A stretch of 64,000 nucleotides of DNA from Spirosoma fluviale (GTDB taxonomy: Bacteria > Bacteroidota > Bacteroidia > Cytophagales > Spirosomataceae), in contig NZ_OCNH01000002.1 of NCBI RefSeq assembly GCF_900230225.1, positions 1,336,793 through 1,400,792 on the forward strand, written 5' to 3'. Within the stretch, counting starts at the first letter, position 1; every line of letters begins with the position of its first letter. Both the position numbers and the translations under genes were made by a program. Under the pieces are notes generated by a model, which was not told where the DNA came from, searched no databases, and saw nothing but the letters and a program-made list of their open reading frames with translations. Positions 1-11,500 of this stretch are shown piece by piece.

Positions 1-3000
1 GCCTGTTGGTTTGTTTACCAGACCGGCGTCGACCGTGCGGTTATCCTGGAAGTTTCCTCCGAGGATCGGATCGATATTTACATCACCTGTGTACCCTGTA
101 ACTGGGTCCGCATCGCTGTCTTTGTTGTCGTCGCCCAATACATTCGCCTTGCTTGACAACAGGCAGTTGGCAGGAAGCGAGGTCGGAACAAAGCGTACAC
201 GATAGGTATTCTTGGCCAGGTTCGTGAACAGATACAGACCATTTACGTCCGTAATCGTTGAGGCTACCTTCGTCAGCGTACCCGTTGAGGCCACTGTATA
301 CAATTCGACGGTAACACCCTGCACACCTGTTTCAGCTACATCCTGGATGCCGTTATCATTGGTATCCTTCCAGACATAATCACCCAGTGTACCCAGTGGC
401 ACCTGCGGATTATACAAGCCAGCGTCAATCGTTGGGTTGTTCTGGAGAATGCCGCCTTTTACGGGGTCCAGCGTAATCACCTGCGAGAAACCGGTAGCCG
501 GGTTGGCATCGCTATCCTTCGTATTGTCCGTGCCTACGTTCGGCTTGGTGCTGATGGCACAGTTAGCCGGGAACGAGCTGGCTACGAACTTCACGAGGTA
601 GTCGCCTTTCGGTAGTTTATCGAACAGGTAGCGTCCGAGCGTATCGGTCGTTACTGTGCGGATGGCACTGCCCTGAGGCTGACCATTCACCGCAGCATAC
701 AACTCGATCAGTACATTCTTCACGCCAATCTCACCTGCATCCTGCAAGCCGTTGTTGTTGATATCTTTCCAGACTAAGTCGCCGATCGAACCCGTGGCCG
801 TGTTGTACAGACCGGCGTCGATGGTGAGGTTGTCTTTCAAAATACCGCCCTGAATTGGGTCCAGCGTGATGACCTGCGAGAGACCCGAGGTCGGATCAGC
901 ATCGCTGTCTTTGCCCGTATCGGTACCTGACCGTGGCCGGGTGCTGATCGAACAGTTAGCCGGGAACGAGCTACCGATGAAGCGTACCAGATAATCACCT
1001 TTCGGTAATTTATCGAACAGGTACTTACCGTTCACGTCGGTCGAGGCCACCCGCAAGGCACTGCCCTGTGGTTGTCCACCAACGGCCGCGTAAAGTTCAA
1101 CCTGTACGTTGGCTACACCCGCTTCAGTAGCATCCTGGATGCCGTTGTCGTTAGTGTCCTTCCAGACGTAGTCGCCAATCGAACCTGTGGCTGTGTTATA
1201 CAGACCGGCGTCGATGGTTGGGTTGTCTTTCAGGATACCACCCTGTACGGGGTCCAGCGTGATGACTTGAGACAGACCCGAGGTTGGATCAGCATCGCTG
1301 TCTTTGCTGGTATCGGTACCCGACCGTGGCCGGGTGCTGATGGCACAGTTGGCCGGGAACGAGCTACCAATGAAGCGTACCAGATAGTCACCCTTGTTCA
1401 ACTTGTCGAAGAGGTACTTACCGCTTGCGTCGGTTGAGACAACCTTGATGGCTGCACCCTGTGGCAGACCGTTCACGGCTGCATAGAGTTCAACCTGTAC
1501 GTTAGCTACACCTACCTCGGTGGCATCCTGGATGCCGTTGTCGTTGGTGTCCTTCCAGACGTAGTCGCCAATCGAACCGATGGCTGTGTTATACAGACCG
1601 GCGTCGATGGTGAGGTTGTCCTTGAGAATACCACCCTGGATTGGGTCGAGCACGATCACCCGCGAGAGACCCGAGGTTGGATCGGCATCGCTGTCTTTGC
1701 TGGTATCGGTACCTGACCGTGGTCGGGTGCTGATCGCGCAGTTAGCCGGGAAGGTGGTGCTGATGAACTTCACCAGGTAGTCACCCTTAGGCAGTTTGTC
1801 GAAGAGGTACTTACCGTTGATGTCGGTGGTCGCGGTGCGGATGGCGCTGCCGGAAGGCTGGCCGTTCACCGAGGCATACAACTCAACGAGTACATCTTTC
1901 ACACCCGCTTCGGTAGCATCCTGGATGCCGTTGTCGTTGGTGTCCTTCCAGACATAGTCACCAATCGAACCCGTGGCTGTGTTGTACAGACCGGCGTCGA
2001 TGGTTGGGTTGTCTTTCAGGATACCGCCCTGCACTGGGTCCAGCGTGATGACTTGAGACAGACCCGAGGTCGGATCGGCATCGCTGTCTTTGCTGGTATC
2101 GGTACCTGACCGTGGCCGGGTGCTGATGGCACAGTTGGCCGGGAACGAGCTACCAATGAAACGTACCAGATAATCACCCTTGTTCAACTTGTCGAAGAGG
2201 TACTTACCGCTTGCGTCGGTTGAGACAACCTTGAGAGCCGCGCCCGAAGGCTGACCGTTCACGGCTGCGTAGAGTTCAACCTGTACGTTGGCTACACCTG
2301 CTTCACCGGCATCCTGGATACCGTTGTCGTTGGTGTCTTTCCAGACGTAGTCGCCAATCGAACCGATGGCTGTGTTATACAGACCCGCGTCGATGGTGAG
2401 GATGTCCTTCTTGGCCGGATCCAGCGGATCCAGGCTGATCACCCGCGAGAGACCCGTGGTCGGATCGGCGTCGCTGTCTTTGCTGGTATCGGTACCTGAC
2501 CGTGGCCGGGTGCTGATCGCGCAGTTAGCCGGGAAGGTGGTGCTGATGAACTTCACCAGGTAGTCACCCTTAGGCAGTTTGTCGAAGAGGTACTTACCGT
2601 TGATGTCGGTGGTCGCGGTGCGGATGGCGCTGCCGGAAGGCTGGCCGTTCACCGAGGCATACAACTCAACGAGTACATCTTTCACACCCGCTTCGGTAGC
2701 ATCCTGGATGCCGTTGTCGTTGGTGTCTTTCCAGACATAGTCGCCAATCGAACCCGTGGCTGTGTTGTACAGACCGGCGTCGATGGTTGGGTTGTTCTGG
2801 AGAATGCCGCCCTGCACTGGATCCAGCGTGATGACCTGCGAGAGACCCGTGATTGGATCAGCATCGCTGTCTTTGCTGGTATCGGTACCTGACCGTGGCC
2901 GGGTGCTGATGGCGCAGTTGGCCGGGAACGAGCTACCAATGAAGCGTACCAGATAGGTGCCCTTCGGTAGTTTGTCGAACAGGTACTTACCGTTCACGTC

Positions 3001-5520
3001 GGTTGACACGGTGCGGATGGCGCTGCCCTGAGGCTGACCATTCACCGCAGCGAACAACTCGACCTGTACGTTAGCTACACCTACCTCGGTAGCATCCTGG
3101 ATGCCGTTGTCGTTGGTGTCCTTCCAGACGTAGTCGCCAATCGAACCTGTGGCTGTGTTGTACAGACCGGCGTCGATGGTGAGGATGTCCTTCTTGGCCG
3201 GATCCAGCGGATCCAGGTTGATCACCCGCGAGAGACCCGAGGTCGGATCGGCATCGCTGTCCTTGCTGGTATCGGTACCTGACCGTGGCCGGGTGCTGAT
3301 GGCGCAGTTGGCGGGGAAACTGGTGCTCACAAACTTCACCAGATAGTCACCCTTGGGCAGTTTGTCGAAGAGGTACTTACCGTTGATGTCGGTGGTCACG
3401 GTGCGGATGGCGCTGCCCTGAGGCTGGCCGTTCACCGAGGCATACAACTCAACGAGGACATCTTTCACGCCCGCTTCAGTAGCATCCTGGATGCCGTTGT
3501 CGTTAGTGTCCTTCCAGACGTAGTCGCCAATCGAACCGATGGCTGTGTTGTACAGACCGGCGTCGATGGTTGGGTTGTCTTTCAGGATACCGCCCTGTAC
3601 GGGGTCCAGCGTGATGACTTGAGACAGACCCGAGATTGGATCAGCATCGCTGTCTTTGCTGGTATCGGTACCTGACCGTGGCCGGGTGCTGATAGCGCAG
3701 TTGGCCGGGAACGAGCTACCAACGAAGCGTACTAAATACGTACCCTTGCTTAGTTGATCGAACAGATACTTACCGTTCACGTCGGTTGAAACAACCTTGA
3801 GAGCCGCGCCCGAAGGCTGACCGTTCACGGCTGCGTAGAGTTCAACCTGTACGTTGGCTACACCTACTTCGGTAGCATCCTGGATGCCGTTGTCGTTGGT
3901 GTCCTTCCAGACGTAGTCGCCAATCGAACCGATGGCTGTGTTGTACAGACCGGCGTCGATAGTTGGATTGTTCTGGAGCAGACCACCTTGCTCGGGATCC
4001 AGCGTCACGACCTGAGACAGGCCCGTGATTGGGTCGGCATCGCTGTCTTTCGCGTCGTCGGTACCCGCATTTGGCCGAGTGCTGATCGAACAGTTGGCTG
4101 GGAAGCTGGTGCTCACAAATTTCACCAGGTAATCCCCTTTCGGTAACAGATCAAACAGGTACTTACCGCTGATATCCGTCGACGCAATCCGCAATGCACT
4201 GCCCTGTGGCTGACCATTTACGGCTTTGTAGAGTTCAACCTGTACATCTTTTACACCGACTTCACCGGCATCCTGGATGCCATTGTCGTTGGTGTCTTTC
4301 CAGACGTAATCGCCGATAGACCCTAGTTTTGGCGTATACAGACCCGCATCAACGGTCAGGTTATCGCGCAACAGGCCCGGACCCTGGTAAGGATTGATCG
4401 GGATAATTGGGCTCAGACCCGAGATTGGATCGGCATCGCTGTCAATCGTATCATCGTTGCCGGTGTTTGGCTTGAGGCTAGGCTGGCAGTCCGATGGGAA
4501 TGTGCTGGCCACAAACTTAACCTGGTAATCGCCCGTGTCGAGGTTCGGGAACAGGTACTTACCGTTCACATCCGTCGACATAGTCGCGAAGGCTGGTGCA
4601 ACCAGTTGACCACGAACTACTTTGTAGAGTTCGACGACCACATTCTTCACGCCGACTTCGTTCAAGTCCTGTAGACCATTGTTATTGGCATCTTTCCAGA
4701 CATAATCACCAATCGAACCTTTGGCATACACCAGAGCGGCATCAACGGTGAGGTTGTCTTTCAACAGACCCGTTTGGTAAGGGTCCAGACTAACCACCTG
4801 CGATACGCCCGTGATTGGGTTGGCATCCGAATCGAAATCATCGGCAACACCCGTCCAGTTATCTTTCTTCGAGATAACACAGCTATCGGGCAGGCTCGAT
4901 GGTACGAACTGTACCAGATAATCGCCTTTGTTCAATTTCGTGAACAGGTACTTACCCGTCAGGTCAGTTGTGGTCGAGTCCAGTTTAGCGTTCGGTGCAC
5001 CGCTGGCCGTTGCCGACCACAGAATCACTTTCACGTCTTTCACACCGGGCTCACCCGAATCCTGCCGTCCGTTGTCGTTTTTATCTTTCCAGACAAAATC
5101 ACCCAGCGTACTGGTCGGGATGTAGAGCGCCATATCAATCGTTGGGTTGTTTTTCAACAAGCCGCCTTTGATTGGGTCCAGAGCTACCACTGGGCTAAGG
5201 CCCGAGGTGGGGTCAGCATCCGAGTTTAAGCTATCGAGTACACCTGCCTGTTTGTATTTTGGGCTGATCAGACAGCTGTCTGGCCAGGTTCCTTTCACAA
5301 ACTTCACGATGTAGCTGTCCTTGAGCAGATCCGTGAACAGGTATTTACCCGCTGCACTGGTCGTTGTGGAGCTGACTTTCGTTGTGGGCGCACCACCAAC
5401 GGCTTTCCACAGTTCGACGGTTACACCCGGTACACCCGGCTCACCCGAATCCTGCTTACCATTATCATTCTTGTCTTTCCAGACGAAGTCACCAATGCTA
5501 CCGTAGCAAAGCTGCTTACG
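1..5520 (-). repeat. 14 tandem SdrD-B-like repeats, about 390 bp each
   Basis: The stretch encoding VWKDxNDNGxQD recurs near 362, 751, 1141, 1531, 1927, 2323, 2707, 3103, 3493, 3889, 4279, 4675, 5070 and 5460, a spacing of 384-396 bp (about 130 residues). Copies between about 800 and 4000 are nearly identical in DNA. The two rightmost copies (about 4700-5500) and the leftmost one are more diverged. Each unit contains SxxDSDADPxxGxSxVxxLDP and TIDAGLY strands. In the SdrD family such domains are calcium-binding stalk modules; calcium binding here is inferred from the DxNxNGxxD loops. All copies are in frame. Confidence 0.95.
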
Positions 5521-8500
5521 CAGGTCGGCCACCGTGAAGGGGAACTGCGTCAGACAGCCATTGGCGTCTTTCACTTCGGCCACATAGTCGCCACCCGCCA
5601 GCGCATTGAACGTAACGGGACCGGCAGCAAATGCCGTAGCCGTTGGCGATACCAGACGAATCTGGAAAGGAGCTTTACCACCACTCACCACTTTAATCGT
5701 AGCCGTACCGTTGTTGATGTCGCAATCATTGACCGCCGTTGTCTGGATGTCGATGATGGGCACCTCCGGTTTCAGCACCGTCACCATCGCTTTCGATACA
5801 CAACCGTTGAAGCCAATGACCTCAATTTCGTAATCACCGGCAGCCAGGTTAGCGATAACCTCGTTGGTGATACTCGTTGGATACGGAGCGGTGTACGGTT
5901 TCGACAGAACGCCTTTCACGATATAGCCAATGATGGCCTGACCGTTACCACTGGCATTCAGGGTAATCGAACCGTTGTTGGTGCCGATACAGGCTACCAG
6001 ACCGGTTTGGGTAACGGATAGCGTTGGACCATCCGCATTGTTGAGGATGATTTCTTTTGTTTCCGAACAACCGTTGCTGTAGCTAACCGTTACGTTGTAG
6101 ATACCCGCTGGTAACATCGTTGCCTTCTCCGGAATAGCGGGTGTAAAGACACCGTTTGGTCCCGACCATACATAGGTTGGCGTACCACCCGGCGCTGTTT
6201 GACCCGCTAAGGGGCTCAGGCTGATGGCGATTTCGCCCAGTACCGACCCGTCGCAACTTGGTTTCTTCAGCGTCGAGCTGATCACCATTGGGAACGTAGC
6301 CGACCGGATGTCAACCAGTGTGGTCGTTACACAGCCTTTGCTATCCTTCACTTTCAGCACGTACGAAGCCGCCAGCAGGTTACCCAGCGTAATGGCGTTT
6401 GGTACGTTGATGATGCTGCCCGTAGCCAGCTCCACCGAACTGCCCACTTTGGTGAGCGTGTAAGTGAAGGGCTTGTTGCCCGTTACCGAGAAGCGAATAG
6501 CACCCGTAGAAGCGCCACAAGCCGATGCTGTGGTGCTGTTGATCACCACCGTTGGACCACCCGATTGACCGATGGCGACAGAAATTTTCTGTTTGCCGCC
6601 GTCAGATCCACCAATGGTACAGCTGTTCGCATCAACAACCGAGATGTAATACACACCCGCAACCAGCTTGTCGATGGTATTCACCGAATCAGCCGAGGTG
6701 ACCTGCGAAACTACCTGACCCAGCGAGTTATACCAGGTATACTTGAACGGTGCTTTACCGCCCGTTACCCGGATCCGTGCTTTGCCCGTGTTCGTGCTGT
6801 CGCAGGACATATCGTATCCTTCCACATCTTTCGAGCAGAACTTATCGCAATCGAAACATACCGCAGGCTGCGTCAGGCTAACCGGGAAGTTAACGAAGCA
6901 ATTCTGTGCATCGCGGATGGTTACGATATACTCTTTGTTCGCGTCCATGCCAAACAGACAGTTGGTCACATTCCGCGTAAACGGCGTTGGATCAATGACT
7001 GTTGGCGATACGCTCACCGTGTAGTTCTGGCCGGTACCACCGTTGATGGTCAGGCATACTTTGCCGTCTTTGGCATCACATACGACCAGGTTATTGCGGT
7101 CAACCAGCACTTCGAAATGCTCAGGGTCCGTTACCTGGAAGGTTTGATAACCAACGCACAGGTTACGATCCGTAATGGTGAGCAGATAGGTGCCTTTCGC
7201 CAGACCCGTAACCGTCAGGTTCGTGTTGTCGACAACGGTGCCGCTACGAACCAGGCCATCCTGCGAGTCAGTATTGCGCAGCGTATAGCTATACGGCCCA
7301 ATGTTTGTCAGCGGGAAGCGGTTTTTGTCCGGTGTTCCGGGATCCACATTCTTATTGACAATGAAGGTTACACTGCCATTGTCGAGGTCAGGACAAGTTG
7401 GGTTCTTCACCGTCACCAGTTCGGGTTTGGGCCCTTCCGATGGGTTTAGAATCAGTATTGTACTGTCGGTACAAATGCCACCACCGGCCGTATTCGTGGA
7501 AACCTTCAGCTTGTAAACACCCGTCGCTAATCCGGTTGGATTGGTTGGGCTCGTTGGCGTGAAGGGTTTTCCATCGATGCCATACCAGGTATAGGTATAC
7601 TGCGCACCGATTGGGCTGGTTACCTGGAAAGCACCCGTTTTTGGGTTCTCGCTGCCATTTGGATTGTAGGGGCAGGCGCCAGGCGTTGTGGTTACGGCAA
7701 TGCTAAAGTTAGGTGCCAGAGCGCCTACCGTAAATCGTTTCACGGTTACGCAACCATTGGCATCCCGTACCGTCAGGACATAATCGCCCGCTTCGAGGAA
7801 TTCCAGCGTAACCGGAATACCTGCCTGCGTGATGGTACCACCTGGGTAAGGGTTAGCCGATGCAACCGAGTAGCTGAACGGTGCTGCCCCAAAGATGGTA
7901 AACTGTACTTTACCCGTATTATCGCCACAAGGGGTCGGGGTGATCTGAGCGATCTCTACCCGTGGGCCACCGGCGTTATCCAGAACGATATCGCCTTCGG
8001 TGCTACACTTGTTGGCGTCCACCACTTTAACATGGTATTTGCCTTCGGGTAAGCCCCACTTATAATCGAGGGTATCGTTTACGGTGTTCTGGCTCAGTAA
8101 CGCGCCAGCCGCATCGTAATAGAAGAACGTGTACGGAGCCGTACCACCCACCACTTCGGTGTGGATACCGCCGTCGGTCTTGCCGCAGGTTGCTTTATAG
8201 CCAACCAGTGCATTCAATCCCAGATTTTTAGGACGAAGAATGTTCAGGTCATACTCATAAGCGCAACCACCAATGCTGTTGTCGACCCGTACATGGTACG
8301 TGCCCGGTGCCAGATTGGTCAGGTTAGCGCCCTGTGGAGCAGCCGCCACCAGGGTAAAGCCATTCGGTCCGGTCCAGGTAAAGACCAGCGTGTTGGTTAC
8401 ATCCCGGTTGGTTACTTTCTCTAAAGCAGTTACCAGCGTGATTTTGCCATCCGTTCCATTACAAACCGATGTGTTGGTCGTATTCCAGACCACATCGTAG

Positions 8501-11500
8501 CCACGCTCAATGCGGATGTCTTTCCGACGTGTGTCGGTACAGCCACCATCATTGACCGTCAGCGATACCACATAGGTGTTGCCAAAGCCAGGGTATTTGT
8601 CCCACTGAATATCGTGGGGACCAGGACCTTCGGCAATGCCATCGTATGGGTTGCTGTCGTTCGAGTAGATTACTTTGGCACCCGCAAAATCCCAGGTATA
8701 AACGGCACCTGGTTTCGCGTTGCCATTGAACAGTACCTGCGCCTTGCTGCCCAGACAGACATAGCTGTCCATCGTAAATTCAACAATGGGGCGTGGGTTC
8801 TCGTAGCCGAAGAACTTCGTGCTGGCATAGCAGGTTTCGGCGCTGTTCAGCGTAACGGTGTATTCAACGATCTCGTTGGATGGCATCACATCGAACGATA
8901 ACGTGGCTCCATTGACCACTATGTTCGTGATACCCACCATCGGCTCAATTTTATACTGAGCGATGTTGACCGGTGCTCCACTCACCAGCTCGCGCAGCGT
9001 TGTGCTGCGTTGCTGCTTAACGGCAATGTATTCGTTACAAACCGTAACATCGGCAATGGCATCCACTTTCAGTACGGGATTAACGATGATCGTTACCGTA
9101 GCCGTTGTTGGACACTGGATGTTATTGTCGCCCGTAACAATAGCCGTTGCGGTATAGGTGATCGTATTGCCGGTATAACCAGCGGGTACGGTCAGTGTTG
9201 GGTTGGCACAAACGGAACAGCTCAGGAACTTCGCCGTTGGATCGTCGGTCGATGTCCAGTAGATGGTAGCCGCTGCGGGCGTACCACCGCTCAGGTTAGC
9301 GGCCAGCGTAATTGTCTCCTGGCTCAGCGGACAAATGTTTGGCTGAGTAGGTACAATCGTCATTATTGGATTACGGGTTACTGTAACCTGTACCCAGTCG
9401 GTATTGATACAATTGGTCAACCCGTTCGGGCTCACCTGCGTTACCGTAGCCCAGAACTTATACACACCCGGAGCTAATGCTCTGGTGTTTACATTGTAGC
9501 CCGCCGTAGCCGCCAGGTTCGAACCTACATTCAGGTTCGCAGGGTCTTCGGTCCAGGCAACCGTGATCGTACCGTTGGTGGCACTGGTTTGCAGGTTGGT
9601 CGTGGCCGACAGCGGGGTCGTTGTCCGCTCGCAGATGGTAACATCTTCACCCGCATACACCCGAATGCTCGGGGTAACCGTTACCGTGGTGGTTGCCGAA
9701 GCAAAACAGCCATCGGTATCGGTCACTTTTACCGTGTACAGATTGACTTTGTTTTCCTGTAGCGAACCAGCCGGAGCCGCGATTGGGCTCTTGATGGTCA
9801 GGCTCGACAGGGCGGAACCGGTCCATTCATAAGAAGCTACTGCCTTATCTGAATCAACATTCAGTTGAACCGACGACCCATCGCAGATAATTTTCGGCGG
9901 GTTGATCGTCAGAACCGGTGCTTTCTTGATCGTGATCGTCACCTGAGCCGAAGCCGTACACTGTTGGTTGTTATCCGTCGTGACAATGGCGTTGGCCGTG
10001 TAGGTGATGGTCGCTTTGTTATAGCTTACGGGTACCGTCAGCACCGGATTGGCGCAATTGGTACAGCTTAAGTAAGCCAGCGTTGGATCATCGACCGACG
10101 ACCAGAATACACTCGCCGGAGCCGGTGTGGCGTTGTCGAGCGTAGCCGCCAGCGTTACCGTCATCGTATTATCACTACAGATGTCGGTGCGGGTTGGCTT
10201 GATCGTCAGAACAGGTGCGGTAGTTACCGTAATCTGTACCTCATCGGTTTTAACGCAGTTGGTAATGCCGTTAGGGCTTACCTGGGTAGCGGTGGCGATG
10301 AACTTGTACACACCCGGAGCCAGTGCTTTGGTATTTACCGTGTAGCCGGTTGTTGCCGCCAGATTGTTCCCACTGCTGGGGTTCGTAGCAGCTTCACTCC
10401 AGGTAACGGTAACCGTACCATTGGTTGCACTATTCATCAGGTTCGTCGTAGCCGTTAAAGGCGTAGTCGAACGTTCGCAAATCGTTATATCGCTGCCCGC
10501 GAAAACCGTCAGGCTTGGCGTCACGGTAATACGGGTCGATGCTTCGGTGAAGCAGCCATCCGAATCCGTCACTTTTACTGTGTAGATATAGTCTTTGTTC
10601 TCTTGCAGCGAACCGGCGGGAGCCGCAATCGGATTGGCGATTACCAAACTCGACAGAGCCGAGCCCGTCCAGGCATAAGTAGCCGTAGGCTTGTTCGACG
10701 TTACGGTCAGTTGCACCGACGAACCATCGCAGATAATTCTCGGTGGGGTGATCGTCAACACCGGCGACTGCTTGACGGTGATGGTCACCGTTTGGGTCGA
10801 TGTACATTCGATGTTGTTGTCGCCCGTTACCGTAGCTTTAGCCGTATACGTGATCGTTGCGTTGCCATAAGTTGGCGGAATCGTCAACGTTGGGTTGGTA
10901 CAGGACGAGCAACTCAGGAACGCCAGCGTTGGATCATCCGTCGACGACCAGGAGAACGTAGCCGCTGCCGGAGTAGATGCATCAAGTGTAGCAGCCAGCG
11001 TCACGGTCTGTGTACTGTTGTTACAGATCTGGGTCGATGTTGGCCGGATCGTGAAGCTTGGTGTTTTGATCACCGTAATCTGTACTTCATCGGTCTTAAC
11101 ACAGTTGCTGATGCCGTTCGGGCTTACCTGCGTAGCGGTAGCAATGAATTTGTAGACACCCGGAGCCAGGGCTCTGGTGTTTACCGTGTAGCCGGTTGTT
11201 GCCGCCAGATTGTTCCCACTGCTGGGGTTCGTAGCAGCTTCACTCCAGGTAACGGTAACCGTACCATTGGTTGCACTATTCATCAGGTTCGTCGTAGCCG
11301 TTAAAGGCGTAGCCGAACTTTCGCAAATCGTTATATCGCTGCCCGCGAAAACCGTCAGACTTGGCGTTACGGTAATCTGGGTCGATGCTTCGGTCGAACA
11401 ACCATCGGCATCGGTCACTTTCACCGTATAGACATAGTCTTTGTTTCCCTGAGCGGAACCCGCTGGAGAAGCAACCGGGCTCTTGATGGTCAGGCTCGAT

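Noticed and set aside
2682..2939. Many shorter frames inside the adhesin and Sus genes on both strands
   Set aside because: They are out-of-frame shadows of the repeats and lack any protein features.
1..5520. Regular repeats that might be taken for a CRISPR array or other non-coding satellite
   Set aside because: The unit is 384-396 bp, always in frame, and encodes recognisable SdrD-B-like domains.
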